The notes: generated from the letters alone by a model not told the origin. 64,000 nucleotides of DNA from CAVQAH01 sp963784195 (GCA_963784195.1 CAWARA010000013.1:248001-312000); one strand, 5' to 3'. Shown: positions 38,456-49,361, numbered from the stretch's first letter. A program made the numbers and translations.

Positions 38456-41428
38456 ATGCCCCGGATGGATCCCGAACGCTGGCGTGCGGCAAGCCTTCGG
38501 CTGGACCAGGCGCTGGAGCTGGCAGAAGACGAACGTGCACAGTGGTTGTCGGCGCTTCGCCAGCAGGATCCAACGCTGGCGGACGACGTGGGCGTCCTGC
38601 TCCAGGAGTACGACGTCATACGCCACGAGCGTTTTCTCGAAGAAGGGGTGTTGTTCGGTCACAACCATTCGCCTGACGCTGGCGCGGCGAGTGTGGATCC
38701 ATCACCACTCGCGGGCCGGACCGTCGGCGCCTATCGGCTGGTCTCACCGATCGGTCAGGGCGGCATGGGGGTCGTCTGGCTCGCGGAGCGCTGCGATGGC
38801 CAGTTCGAAGCCCAGGTCGCCGTCAAGCTGCTGGAGATCCGGTTCGGCCGATCGGAGGCGCGATTCCGCCGCGAGGCCAACATCCTTGCTCGCCTCACGC
38901 ATCCCAACATCGCCCATTTGATCGACGCGGGCGTCTCGTCGGACCGCCAACCGTACCTCGTGCTCGAACTCGTGGACGGGCAGCCGATCGATCGCTACTG
39001 CGACGATCGGCGGCTCGACGTGCGCGCGCGCGTCGAACTGTTTCTCGACGTCCTCGGCGCCATGACGCACGCACATACCCACCGCATCGTCCACCGCGAT
39101 ATCAAGCCGCCGAACGTGCTCGTGCGTACAGACGGCCACGTGAAGCTGCTGGACTTCGGGATTGCCAAGCTGCTCCGGGACGACGACGCGGGCAAGCCTT
39201 CGACAGTGACGCTCGAGGGGGGCGGGGCCCTCACACCGGCCTATGCCGCACCGGAGCAGGTCCGCGGCGGAGCAGTGACCACTGCCACGGATGTCTACGC
39301 GCTGGGTGTGCTGCTCTACGTTCTGCTCACGGGACAGCATCCGTGCGGAGATGTCACCTCGCCGGCCGATCTGATGAAAGCGATCGTCGAGGTCGACGCA
39401 CCCGTGCCATCGGCCGCTGTGGTCGCCGGAACGGATGCGGAGACCGATCCCTCGACTCGGGCGGCGAACCGCGGGACGACCCCGGAGCGCTTGCACAGGT
39501 TGCTCAAGGGTGATCTCGATACCATCGTCGGGAAGGCGCTGAAGAAGGAGCCGCTCGATCGCTACGCGTCCGTCGCCGACCTGGCCGACGACCTTCGGCG
39601 GCATCTCGCCTCCGAGCCGATTCGCGCGCGCCGCGACTCGCTCCGACGACGGACCGCGCGCGTCGTTCGACGTCATCCCTCGCTGACCACCGCCGGAACG
39701 ATGGGAGCGCTCGCACTCGCCGGTGTCACCGCCTATTACGCGTTCCTGCCGCCGGTGGAGTCCGACCGCGGGGCGGTTCCCGAGCCGCAGGCCGTCGCGC
39801 CCGTGACGAGCGAGCCAGGTGACGAGCGGTGGCCGACCCTGTCGCCAGACGGTACCCGGGTCGCGTTCTCCTGGGTCGGGCCGAGTGCACCGGGCGGCCG
39901 CATCGCGATCAAATTGCTGGGTTCGGACTCGGTGTCCCAGGTGACCGATGGTGCCGACGACTCGAATCCCGTGTGGTCTCCGGATGGGCAACAGATCGCC
40001 TTCATCCGGACGTTCCGCGAGCCCGAGCCGCGACGGCAGATCTGTGTAATCCCCGTGACCGGCGGCCAGCCGCGTGTGCTGCACACCACGGGGCACAGCA
40101 TGCCGGGGCTGACCTGGTGGGAAGGCGGCAACGCGCTGCTCTTTCCCGCCCGCGTTTCCGCAACAGGACACCACCGCCTCGCGTCACTGGATCTCGCCAC
40201 CTTCGAGGTGCGGATCCTGACGAATCCGCCAACGGCGAAGGAGATTGCAGCTGCAGGCGACTTCCTCCCGGTCGTGGCGCCCGACGGGCGGCGCGTCGCT
40301 TTCCTCCGCGAGACCCACGAAGGCCGCGACGTCTATGTGTTGGATCTCGTCACCGGGAGCGAAACCCGGCTGACGCGCGACGGCCATCGGGTGTCGGCAC
40401 TGACCTGGGCGCCCGACGGCAAGGCGGTCATCATGTCGTCGCCGCGCAGCGGCGTCGAAGCCCTGTATCGCGTCTCGCTTGCCGATGGGGCGATCGGGCG
40501 GATCCCAAACACCGGCGACGGCGCAACGCATCCGATGGCCAACCGGGTCGGCCTGGTCTACAGTCAGGCGCACGACGACTCGAACATCTACCGGGTCGAT
40601 CTGCGCGATGGACGTGCGGTTGGCCCCGCCCGCCCGATCATTGCGTCGACGCGCGCTGACGGCGCTCCCCAGATTTCCCCCGACGGACGGAGCATTGCGT
40701 TCATGTCCACCCGCGGTGGTGGCGCGGAGATCTGGGTGGCGGCGACCGACGGGTCAGGCCCGCGCCGAGTCACCTCCCTCCCGGTGGCGAGCGGGCCGCG
40801 CTGGTCGCCCGATGGACAGTCGATCGCCTTCGGCGCGCTGGCGGAGGGACTCGTCCGGCCTGACATCTGGATCGTCGATGCCAATGGTGGTTCGCCGAGG
40901 CGGCTCACCACCGATCCCTCCTACGAAACATTGCTGTCGTGGGCCGCTGACGGCAAGTCGCTCTACTTCATTTCGGATCGGACAGCCGATTGGGACGTGT
41001 GGAAGATCCCGGTCGACGGGGGAGCGGCCACCCGCGTGACGCAGGGCGGTGGTCTGCGTGCTCAGGAATCGGCGGATGGGCAGTTCCTGTATTACGCGAA
41101 CGACGTGCCGCAGGTGTGGCGGCGCTCGCTTCAGGCCCAGTCGCCTGATCAGCTGGTCACGACGTTTACGACAGGCACGCACTGGGGTGGTGACTGGATC
41201 GTCGGTGCACGGGGGCTCTACTACCTCAACGAGCAGGCGGCCGGCGCTGCCGGCATCGACTTCCTTCCATTCGGAGAGCCGCTCAACCGCGCCATTCGCG
41301 TGCTCTCCCTGACAGCTCCGGCAGGGCGCGGTGTGTCGATGTTCGCCGTGGCACCGGACGAGTCATGGCTCGTCTGGGCGCAGGAGGACTATCGCAACAC
41401 CGACATCATGATGATTGCGCAGCGTTGA
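38456..41428 (+). CDS. Ser/Thr protein kinase with N-terminal sigma-associated-type domain and TolB propeller
   Basis: Intact 990-residue receptor kinase. Residues about 1-75 form the helical N-domain shared with the ECF-linked kinases (DPERWRAASLRLDQALEL, QDPTLADDVGVLLQEYD, RFLEEG). The kinase (about 88-370) has GQGGMGVVWLAE, VAVKLLE, IVHRDIKPPNVL, DFGIAKLL and YAAPEQVRGG with a planctomycete-like activation segment. A membrane helix (TMGALALAGVTAYYAFL, about 415-432) precedes a large extracytoplasmic propeller with repeats such as TLSPDGTRVAFSW, WSPDGQQIAFI, QISPDGRSIAFMS. Start could be ATG 38456 (5 nt after TATCCT) or ATG 38465 (MDPERW). An ECF sigma gene lies 197 bp downstream. It is the only undamaged kinase of this architecture here besides that at 53192. 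Confidence 0.92.
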   Translation: MPRMDPERWRAASLRLDQALELAEDERAQWLSALRQQDPTLADDVGVLLQEYDVIRHERFLEEGVLFGHNHSPDAGAASVDPSPLAGRTVGAYRLVSPIGQGGMGVVWLAERCDGQFEAQVAVKLLEIRFGRSEARFRREANILARLTHPNIAHLIDAGVSSDRQPYLVLELVDGQPIDRYCDDRRLDVRARVELFLDVLGAMTHAHTHRIVHRDIKPPNVLVRTDGHVKLLDFGIAKLLRDDDAGKPSTVTLEGGGALTPAYAAPEQVRGGAVTTATDVYALGVLLYVLLTGQHPCGDVTSPADLMKAIVEVDAPVPSAAVVAGTDAETDPSTRAANRGTTPERLHRLLKGDLDTIVGKALKKEPLDRYASVADLADDLRRHLASEPIRARRDSLRRRTARVVRRHPSLTTAGTMGALALAGVTAYYAFLPPVESDRGAVPEPQAVAPVTSEPGDERWPTLSPDGTRVAFSWVGPSAPGGRIAIKLLGSDSVSQVTDGADDSNPVWSPDGQQIAFIRTFREPEPRRQICVIPVTGGQPRVLHTTGHSMPGLTWWEGGNALLFPARVSATGHHRLASLDLATFEVRILTNPPTAKEIAAAGDFLPVVAPDGRRVAFLRETHEGRDVYVLDLVTGSETRLTRDGHRVSALTWAPDGKAVIMSSPRSGVEALYRVSLADGAIGRIPNTGDGATHPMANRVGLVYSQAHDDSNIYRVDLRDGRAVGPARPIIASTRADGAPQISPDGRSIAFMSTRGGGAEIWVAATDGSGPRRVTSLPVASGPRWSPDGQSIAFGALAEGLVRPDIWIVDANGGSPRRLTTDPSYETLLSWAADGKSLYFISDRTADWDVWKIPVDGGAATRVTQGGGLRAQESADGQFLYYANDVPQVWRRSLQAQSPDQLVTTFTTGTHWGGDWIVGARGLYYLNEQAAGAAGIDFLPFGEPLNRAIRVLSLTAPAGRGVSMFAVAPDESWLVWAQEDYRNTDIMMIAQR

Positions 41429-41453
41429 ATCCGGCCGCCTGTGACTGCGTCTA

Positions 41454-41471
41454 CCTGTTCAGGTGAACAGG
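41454..41471. promoter_or_regulatory. Perfect dyad CCTGTTCA-GG-TGAACAGG
   Basis: Eight-bp arms with a 2-bp centre, 155 bp upstream of the ECF sigma ATG and 26 bp after the kinase stop. The short centre and lack of T-run favour an operator over a terminator. The rest of 41429-41625 shows no gene. Confidence 0.45.
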
Positions 41472-41625
41472 GGGACAACTGTCGTCTTTCCCCGCTCGAT
41501 TCCGATTCTCATTGCAGAGAGGAATCGACCGGCATCCAGCGTGAAGACCTCCTTTTGTTGCGAGAAATACCTTCGCTGCGGAGTCATCACACGTCGATGC
41601 GCCGGCCGTTTACAGGGGAGACGTG

Positions 41626-42210
41626 ATGAACGCGACACTTCTGAGCGGCAGCAACACCGAGGGTGACGATGTCGAACGGGATGAACTGTTCGGCAGCCTG
41701 TACTCCGACCTCCGCCGCCTGGCCCGACGCGAGCTGAACCGCCAGGGGTCTTTCGGTGAACTGGGCGTGACGAGTGTTCTGCACCAGGCCTATCTCAAAC
41801 TGGCGGCCGGCGGCGCACCGGTCTTCGCCGATCGAGCCCGCTTCCTGGCCTACACCGCTCGTGTGATGCGGGGATCAATCATCGACGAGATCCGTCGTCG
41901 CCGTGCGCAGAAGCGGGGCGGGTTGTTCCACCTGACTTCTCTCGGCCCGGAGCACGAACACGACCCTTCCGACCCACGCACGTTGTTGCAGCTGGCTGAC
42001 GCGCTCGACGAACTGGCGGCCGTGGAACCTGACCTGGCCGAGATCATCGAGTTGAAATTCTTCTGTGGCGTCTCCTTCGCGGAGATCGCGGCCTTGCGGG
42101 GGGTATCGGAGCGAACGGTTCGGCGCGATTGGGACAAGGCCCGGCTCTATCTGCACCATGCGCTCTCCCGCGAGCCTTCGATCGCACGCCATGCCGCCGT
42201 TCTCTCCTGA
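41626..42210 (+). CDS. ECF-like RNA polymerase sigma factor
   Basis: A 194-residue sigma factor of the ECF-like family frequent in Acidobacteria and Planctomycetes. Region 2: DELFGSLYSDLRRLARRELNRQ, VTSVLHQAYLKLAAGG, FADRARFLAYTARVMRGSIIDEIRRRRAQKRGG. Region 4: DLAEIIELKFFCGVSFAEIAALRGVSERTVRRDWDKARLYL, a clear helix-turn-helix. It would direct polymerase to a small regulon. The ATG at 41626 has GGGGAG upstream (41611-41616). Its 3' end overlaps by 20 nt a gene for a free-standing kinase-type N-domain, and the kinase at 38456 lies upstream; one or both may control it. Confidence 0.92.
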   Translation: MNATLLSGSNTEGDDVERDELFGSLYSDLRRLARRELNRQGSFGELGVTSVLHQAYLKLAAGGAPVFADRARFLAYTARVMRGSIIDEIRRRRAQKRGGLFHLTSLGPEHEHDPSDPRTLLQLADALDELAAVEPDLAEIIELKFFCGVSFAEIAALRGVSERTVRRDWDKARLYLHHALSREPSIARHAAVLS

Positions 42211-42475
42211 GCGCTGGCGGGCGCTCAGCCCGTATCTGGACGAAGCGCTCGGACTCAGCGGCGATCGCCGGGCCGGCTGGATCGCGTCGATCGGCGCCCA
42301 TGATCCGGCACTCGCCGCCGACCTCGTGGCGCTGCTCGCCGAGTACGATCACCTCAAGGCCTCCGGCTTTCTCGAGTGCGTCCTTCGCTGGCCCGCCGCT
42401 GGGCCGTCGACCCGCGTCGCCGCTGATCTCCCAATCGCATCTGCGCGTCGTTCCGCCCTCACCTCCGCACGATGA
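42191..42475 (+). CDS. Free-standing kinase-type N-domain protein (candidate sigma partner)
   Basis: A 94-residue protein beginning MPPFSPERWRALSPYLDEALGL and continuing AHDPALAADLVALLAEYD and GFLECVLRWP. This is the same helical domain that precedes the kinase domain at 38456, 50184 and 19438, but the frame stops at 42475 and no kinase domain follows in any frame; the next gene starts at 42522. It overlaps the ECF sigma gene by 20 nt, exactly where relatives have the kinase gene. Either it is the stump of a deleted kinase or a minimal sigma-binding protein. The last 25 residues (ADLPIASARRSALTSAR) look non-conserved. Confidence 0.6.
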   Translation: MPPFSPERWRALSPYLDEALGLSGDRRAGWIASIGAHDPALAADLVALLAEYDHLKASGFLECVLRWPAAGPSTRVAADLPIASARRSALTSAR

Positions 42476-42521
42476 CCGGTCTGACTTTCAGAATCCGATT
42501 TACAGGGCGAGGGAACACACC

Positions 42522-45383
42522 ATGAAACTGAAACTGTTACTGTTGACGACGCTAGCTCTCTTCACACCCCTGACTGCCTCCGCACAGGAGGCCTGCGTCC
42601 GTTCGGCACCGCGGGCGAACAGGTCTGCTACTCAGGGGTCTTTCCCGCGAATCCCACCGTCATCGAGCTCGGGCAGCCTGTTCGACTCCCTGCCACGGTG
42701 TTCAAGAATCTGACGAACGCAGCCCTTGACTTTCAGGATCGAATGGGCGGGCATCGACATCTCCGGCTCCGGACCTCATCGACCAGAGGCTGCTCGCCCC
42801 CGGCGAGATGGCGACGCTGAACGACCTGGCGTTCGAGATCGAGGGCCTCGATCTGGGGACGCGCAAGATCGCCGTCGGTTTCAGCACGATTGGCGCCTAC
42901 CAGGTCACGGCCGAACGCCAGTTGGACCTCACCGTCGTGATTCCCGGACAGCTCCGCGAAATCATCCAGGTGCCGCTCCGTTACTGCGTGATCGAGGGAA
43001 GCCAGCAGGCGGAGGGACGAAAGCCCGGTGAGACCGTGGATGGAAAGAGGCTGCTCGTCGGAACTGCGACAAAGCGACCGACGAAATCTGGCTGCCTCAG
43101 GCGGGCATCCTGTTCCGGCATGCGTTCGCTCCTCAAGGGATTCCGGTCGTGGCCGACCCGGAACCGGACCCGACCAAGTCGTCGATCTTGGCGTTCTCAC
43201 TCATGACCGGCTTCTTCGATGGCGAGTGGGGCAGAGCCGTCGACATATGCGAACAAGCCTGGATGGAGCAGTATCCGGCAGAAACAGGCATCACCGTCGT
43301 CAACGCGAGGAAGAGTCATTCCCGGGGTCAGCGTGCCCGTCGCCGGCATAGCGCCCGGCGTGCCGCATGAGCGCTGAAGAGATGCGGCGGGACGCGGGGC
43401 GACGCCATGTGCGGAAATCCGCGCGACCTGACCGCCGCCGATGTCACGCAGATGTTGCAGATCGCGCACTACGACCCTGCGATGTACAAGATCATTCCGT
43501 ATACCGCCGAAACGTTCGAGCCCTCGAGAGTGGTCGCGCACGAGCTGGCGCACACGATGATGCTCGGGCATGGTAATGGCCTGGACGACAACGCCGACGG
43601 TCTTCTGCCCCCGACCCTCGGACGCCGGCGCTTCGATGAATACTGCGACGTCAAGGGCCCGATGGAGGACACCACAGGAGGCACCCTGATGCTGCCCGGC
43701 GCCGACAAAAACCTCACGCCGCTGCAGCGCGAGATGGCCCGCGCGACGGCGAAGACTGGTGCCTGGTGCGGCGCTGCCGGACGGGGTCGCGAGTCGAGCC
43801 GGCTACCTTCTGCCGGCACCCGGGTCCTGTCCGCCCGACTGCGATGTACCCTCGGCGATCAAGCTCAGAAGATCGCGGTGGCAGAGACGCCGGGAATTGA
43901 AGTCACCAGCTTCACCCACAGCCTGCTCGAGCTTCAGACGGTGGCACCTACAGCTACTGGGTCTACGGTGACCTCGATAACAACCCGGCCACCGGATGCT
44001 CGGCGTCGGAGCCGGGCCAGCCCGAGTTCCTGGGCGCGGAACTGCGGACGCTCGTAACCGTGAACGCAAGCGGCACAGGCGCCACGCGGCACCGACCGTG
44101 TGGCAGTGCGCGGGCGGCGACATGGATGGAAGTCCAGGATCGCGGGCATCACGCCACAGCCTATGAGCTGTGGCCGGTCATCATGACGCTCCGCTCAGCA
44201 GCGAGGGGATCGTCACTATTCAGATGCCGAATGCAGTTCGCGGCGCGGCCGGCAACCAGCTGCGGGTGCAGGCGGTGGCAGCGGGAGAGTCGAACGTCGA
44301 CCTGCTTCCCGCGAGCGGAACGGGCGGAGTGATCTCGCTCGTCCCGCCGGATCTTCCGACGTGTTCGGTCGGGCCGATGGTCGCGAAACCCGGTCAGACC
44401 GTATCGATTACGGCGAACCGGATGCCGGCATCGCGAGTGGTCGACATCTTCGTTGCCGACGTGAAATCCGGGAGCGCTTCGATCAGGCGCGAACGGGTCG
44501 CTGTCACGATGTCGTCGTCCCGACGACTCGATTGCAGAGGAAGGTGTCCGGCCAGTCGAGGTGGTCGTCCAGAATGGCGCGGCGAGCGCGTCGTGCGCGA
44601 TGCTGATCAAGGGAGGCGCGGTGACGCCGGCGACGACGGCGACGCTGACGCCGGAGCCGAACGCCAACGGCTGGAACAACGCCAATGTGACGGTGGCGCT
44701 GAACGCGGTGGATATGCCAGGCGGGACCGGCATTGCGACGGTCTCCTACTCAGCGACCGGCGCACAGCCGATCGCACTGACCCCGGTGACCGGCGCCTCC
44801 GCCTCGATTGCCATCAACGTCGAGGGGCAGACGACGATTGCGTACTACGCGACCAACAACAGCGGCGTGACCGAAGCCGCGCACAACGTGACGGTCAGCC
44901 TCGACAAGACCCTTCCGGCAATCGCGTATGCGGGAAATCAGGGCACCTATGGCGTGCTCGACACCGTGAACATCACGTGCACGGCCAGCGACAGTCTGTC
45001 GGGCCTGCTCTTGAACACGTGCGCCGACATCTCCGGCCCGGCCTGGCAGTTCTCGCTCACGGGGAACACGCTTCTCCGCGACCGCGATGGACTTCGCCAG
45101 CAATGTGAAGACGGCGACGGCGAGCTTCAACATCGTCGTCACGTATGCGGATCTGTGCACCCTGACGCGGCAGTTCCTGGACACCTCAAACCCTGACGAG
45201 CAGGTGCTGGGCGAGTCGCTCTGTGCCAAGCTCGGCGCCGCCGAAGCCGCGGCCGCCCGCGGCAACGCGAATGCGAAGCGGAACGCACTGGACGCATACA
45301 TCCGGCAGCTCAAGGCGAGTGTCCCCAACTTCCTGACCCAGGCTCAGGTCGAGATTCTGAGCAGCCTGGCGGCCGCACTGTAA
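42522..45383 (+). CDS. Secreted metzincin-like metalloprotease with Ig-like and FIMAH-type domains (many frameshifts)
   Basis: Secreted multidomain protein, roughly 950 residues if repaired. It starts with signal peptide MKLKLLLLTTLALFTPLTASAQ, then a beta domain (CYSGVFPANPTVIELGQPVRLPATV...). The probable catalytic part contains AHELAHTMMLGHGN (about 43540-43576): HExxH plus a third His at the metzincin spacing. The usual Gly at position 8 is Met. Downstream are Ig-like repeats (NANGWNNANVTVALNAVD, AAHNVTVSLDKTLPAI, VNITCTASDSLSG) and a C-terminal FIMAH-type helical domain (YADLCTLTRQFLD, LCAKLGAAEAAAARGNANAKRNALDAYI). At least six frame changes lie between 42590 and 45100. An exported protease binding surfaces through its C-domains is likely; the substrate is unknown. 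Confidence 0.65.
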
Positions 45384-45518
45384 GGCGCAGCCAGGAATCC
45401 ATCCCCACCGGGGCAGCGTCTCGGCGTTGCCCCGGGTCTCCACCGAACACAGCCGACCGAGTGGCGTCGCACATCCGATGACACCTTCGATTGGTGTCCT
45501 TGCCATCGTTGTCGCTTC

Positions 45519-48290
45519 TCAGCGTCCCAAGTTCATCCGCACGCCGAGCATCACGCGCCGCGGATCGACGAAGACCGTCGGCTGCCCGAAGTTCTGACTG
45601 TAGAAGTTGTCGGTAGCCAGCCCCTCTTCGGTGGCCTGATTGAACGCGTTCAGCACGTCCATCAGGAGCTCGACGCGTCCGAGACCGCCGAGCGCCACGG
45701 TCTTCGAGACCCGCACGTCGAGCATCGTCAGCGACGGTAGCCGTCGCGTGCCCCGCGGCTCGAGCAGGACCCGCTGGTCGCCCTGTGGTAGCGAGATCTG
45801 TGCGGTCGCCGCCCACGGTTTGCCGCTCAGGAACTGGACGTTGCCCGCAACGTGCAACCCGATGCGCGGCACATCCCACGACAACGCGCCGCGGAACATG
45901 TGCGGCCGATCGTTCGGCAGTCGCCCCTCGGCGTTGGTCAGGCTGTTCGGGTCTCGCCCGAACGTGCCGCCGCCGAGCGATGCTGCTCAATTGGGGATCT
46001 GCGGCAGCGCCTCCGCTCGAGGGCTGTAGTCCGTAGGTCCGCGACCACGTGTAGGACGCGAAGGCATGCCAACCGTCTGACCGTCGCTTTTCCACGGCAG
46101 TCACCAGACCGTTATAGGTCAGCAGGTAGCCATCCTGGTTGGTCAGCAGGAAGCGCCGGCTCGCGGTGCCGCTGGTCGAGTACGAAGACCGGCACGACCT
46201 GGCCGTCAGCCATCGTTCGTGTCTCATCGTGATAGATCCCGCCGGTATCGGTCCAACCGATGAAGTTCTCGCCGTTCTTGCGGATGTACGCAATCGCCAC
46301 CGAGAGCCCGCGACCGATCTCGCGGTCCACGCCCACCGAATACTCGTCCGTGAAGGGTGCGCCGGTCTCGGGATCGAGACGGAGGTTGGTTTTGGGATCG
46401 ACCACCGATACCAGACGTGTATACCCGCCGGTGGCTGGGTCGAAGGCCGTGGTCGTGATTGGCGTCTGGCCTGGATGAATCGGGGCAAGTTCGCCAGTCA
46501 GCACACCCTGATGGAACCTCCCGTAGCTCGCCCTCAGCATCATTCGACCGTCCGCGGTGAGCCTGGTCGTCACGCCCAGGCGCGGTGACCAGACGTTCCA
46601 GGTGTAAAGCGTGCCGAGGCCTTGCACGGTGGCATCTGTCTCCTCCCCGGCGAGATCGCGGGCGGGAAGGTCAGGGCTGATTGCGCGGCTGTGGTCGAAT
46701 CTGATGCCGGCGTTGATCGTCAGACGATCACCGATCGTCATGGCGTTACTGGCAAATGCGCCGGCAGTGATGAACTCGCCTCCCGGCGTCGCCGGATCGC
46801 GGGACACGGCCTGAAACGGCTGCCCGTTGCTGTCGATGTATCGCACGCCAGTCGGGATGATCACGAGCGCGTTGTGGTGCCCCTTCTCGGCCTGCCCACC
46901 CACCTTCAGCTCGTGGTCGGCGCCCAGCAGTCCCGGGCGGTAATGGGTCATCGTGGCCTTGGCAGTCGTCCGCAGGAGGTTGAAGTCACCGAAGCTCGGG
47001 GGGCCGCCGCTCGACAGCCCAGTCACGCGATCAAATCGATTCGGTACCGTGATGCTGCCGCTGGCTGGGTCGTTGTCCTGCGAGAGAACGAACCGGCCCA
47101 CACGGGCGTCCCAGAGCGTATTGCTGGAAAGCGTGTGCGTGACGTGAGCGAAGGTCGTGGTGGGCACTCTGCCATTGAATCGGATGGTGGTTTCAAACGG
47201 CGTCGCGAGCGTCGGCCGATCGGGGTTGACCCAGAACTCGTCGTGATAGCTCGAAAGCAGACGCAGGCTCGGCGCGATTTGCCATGTCAGCTTGGCGAGC
47301 AGCTTGTCCTGCTCATATTGCCTTGGGAATGCCGGGTCGGTGCCCGGCTGACTGTCGGAATCGCGAAGGTACTGATAGCCGGCGAAGAACCACAGCCTGT
47401 CGCGTACGACGGGCCCACCAAGACTGGTCGTGAAGTCACGGTATCCGTCGCGCTCGTAGCCGCTCTCCGGTTGGGTTCCGCTTTGAACGGGAAGCACGAC
47501 CGGCTGGCCGGTCAGGCTTGCGCCCTGCCAGTAGTACGACGCGTCGTATTGAAAAGCGTTGCCCCCCTGCCTGGTGACAACGTTGAACACGGCGCCCTGG
47601 ATGTTGCCGAATTCGGCGGACGCCCCCACCGTCTGGACCTGCACTTCCTGAATGACGTCGATGCCGGGCTCGGCCACGGCGCCGCCGCTGCATGGACACG
47701 TGAAATTGGTGCCATCCAGCAGGAACGCGTTCTCGTTGACGCCGGAGCCCAGGGCCGACACCGTGTTGCCGGTGCCGTTACCCACGCTCGTTGGCGAGAC
47801 GCCTGGAGCCACTTTTATGAGGTCAAACATGCTGAACCGGCGTCCCGGGATGTCCTTGATGTAGTCGGCGCCGAAGCGCGTCTCGAAGCCGCTGCCTCTG
47901 GCCTCGATGCGCGAGCCTTCCTCGACTTCGACGGCCACGGCAATGCCCGCGACGGTCAGTACCAACGAAACGTTCGATGGTCGCCCCTGCGCCCACCGCG
48001 ACCTGTTCGTCACGATACGAGGCAAAGCCGTCCATCCGTACTTCGAGCGTGTAGAGCCCGGGAGGCAGGGCCTGAAATCGCAGCTGCCCTTTTTCGTTGG
48101 TCACCGAGTTGGCGGGTCCGCCGATAAGAGCCGGCGAGCTGAGGGTGACCTGCGCGCCGGGAAGGACGCCGCCCTGTGCGTCTCTCACGGTGCCGATCAA
48201 CGTGCCTGTGAGCCCCTGCGGCAGTCCGGTTCGCGGTACGAGCAGACATCCGACGAAGAGAAGAAAGAGCGAACATCTGCGCTGGCTCAT
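45519..48290 (-). CDS. TonB-dependent receptor, Oar-like (frameshifted)
   Basis: Outer-membrane receptor of about 920 residues. The signal peptide (MSQRRCSLFLLFVGCLLV) is followed by a carboxypeptidase-regulatory-like N-domain (GTVRDAQGGVLPGAQVTLSS, about 30-110), a plug domain (RRFSMFDLIKVAPGVSPTS, DGTNFTCPC, IDVIQEVQVQTVGASAEFG, about 140-260) and a 22-strand-type barrel ending NFGQPTVFVDPRRVMLGVRMNLGR. This is the Oar/cirA-like class expanded in Acidobacteria, thought to import oligosaccharides or peptides. Frame changes near 47990, 46200, 45990 and 45950 break it into four pieces. Start ATG 48290 follows a G-run that can serve as ribosome site. It is convergent with the secreted metalloprotease gene. 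Confidence 0.85.
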
Positions 48291-48413
48291 GGCCCCCCCT
48301 TGATGTGCGACCGCTCGAGCGGTGCCTCCTTCCATGTACGCGCAAACCGACGAAGAACGGGGCCACGATCTTGCCCCGCACGGCGCCCGGCCCTATGCTG
48401 GCTGCGCACTCAG

Positions 48414-49361
48414 ATGGACAGAATCGACGACGCGAGCTGGCATGGACGCCTGCGCCGAGGCGCAACGAACCATTTCCGCATCATCGCGTTGGCCGTGGCG
48501 ACGACGCTTGCGAGCCGATCGACGGCGCTGGCGCAGCCACAGGGTGGGGAGCGAAAGCAGGAACCCACGTGGGTCTTCTCCTCCGGTGCGTCGTTGACGC
48601 TCTTTCCAAGCGGGGACGTTTACCCGGTCTACGTCGCCGATCCCCACCGCCCGACCAACGTCGTCGCGGAGGCCTTCACCATCGGCGGTGGCATGCCCGC
48701 CACGGACAGCCCTCTGACCCGGCTTGGCGCGGGCGGTCGCTTTGGCGTGATGCGGATCGAACCGGCGAAGCCGGACGGTCGCGTGTGGCAGGTCAGCATC
48801 GAGGCTGGCTTCGATGCGATCTTCGATTCGCAGAACCGGCTCGATGTGGTCGGGTGGGACGGCAACTACGGCTTGACGGTGACCACCGCCTCGAGCAGCC
48901 CGATCGCGCTGAAGATCGCCGTGCTGCACATTTCGGCCCACGTAGGCGATGAATATCAGGAACGTACCGGTCGCCCTCGGATCAACTACACACGCGAGGA
49001 GCTGAGCGTGGGCGCCACCTGGCGATGGTCTCCGCGCTGGCGCACGTATGGCGAGACGGGAGTGGCCTATAGTCGCGGTCATCCGTCGCTCGAGCCGTGG
49101 CGCGTGCAGGCGGGAGTCGAGTACCAGTCGGGGCCCGGTCCTTGCGGTCAGCGCATCGCTTGCTACGCCGCGGCCGACGTTTCCGCCATGCAGGAGCGGG
49201 ATTGGCGGGTCGATGTGACAACCGACTTCGGGATCGTCATCCGGGGTGCGGGCAGGGCATCTCGGATCTTTGTCGAGTGGCGCCAGGGCCGCCCAACAGT
49301 GAACGAGTTTTTCGTGGACTCGATGTCGAGCCTCAGCCTGGGCCTGAAGATCGACCTGTAG
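48414..49361 (+). CDS. DUF1207 family outer-membrane-type protein
   Basis: A 315-residue exported protein in one frame. A twin-Arg-containing start (RLRRGATNHFRIIALAVATTLAS) serves as signal peptide, ending near STALAQ. The body is a DUF1207 beta structure with its hallmark motifs: SLTLFPSGDVYPVYVADPHRP, VSIEAGFDAIFDSQN, VGWDGNYGLTVT, HISAHVGDEYQERTGRPRINYTREE and the terminal SLGLKIDL strand ending in Leu, as in barrel proteins. Function unknown; often in bacterial envelopes. The ATG at 48414 is the best-supported start. It is divergent from the TonB receptor with 123 bp between starts. Confidence 0.85.
   Translation: MDRIDDASWHGRLRRGATNHFRIIALAVATTLASRSTALAQPQGGERKQEPTWVFSSGASLTLFPSGDVYPVYVADPHRPTNVVAEAFTIGGGMPATDSPLTRLGAGGRFGVMRIEPAKPDGRVWQVSIEAGFDAIFDSQNRLDVVGWDGNYGLTVTTASSSPIALKIAVLHISAHVGDEYQERTGRPRINYTREELSVGATWRWSPRWRTYGETGVAYSRGHPSLEPWRVQAGVEYQSGPGPCGQRIACYAAADVSAMQERDWRVDVTTDFGIVIRGAGRASRIFVEWRQGRPTVNEFFVDSMSSLSLGLKIDL

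Noticed and set aside
38744..40174. 476-codon minus-strand open frame
   Set aside because: Antisense to the intact kinase at 38456; no domain.
46622..48127. 501-codon plus-strand open frame
   Set aside because: Antisense to the TonB receptor; Arg/Gly/Val-rich with no recognisable domain, as expected for a shadow frame in high-GC DNA.
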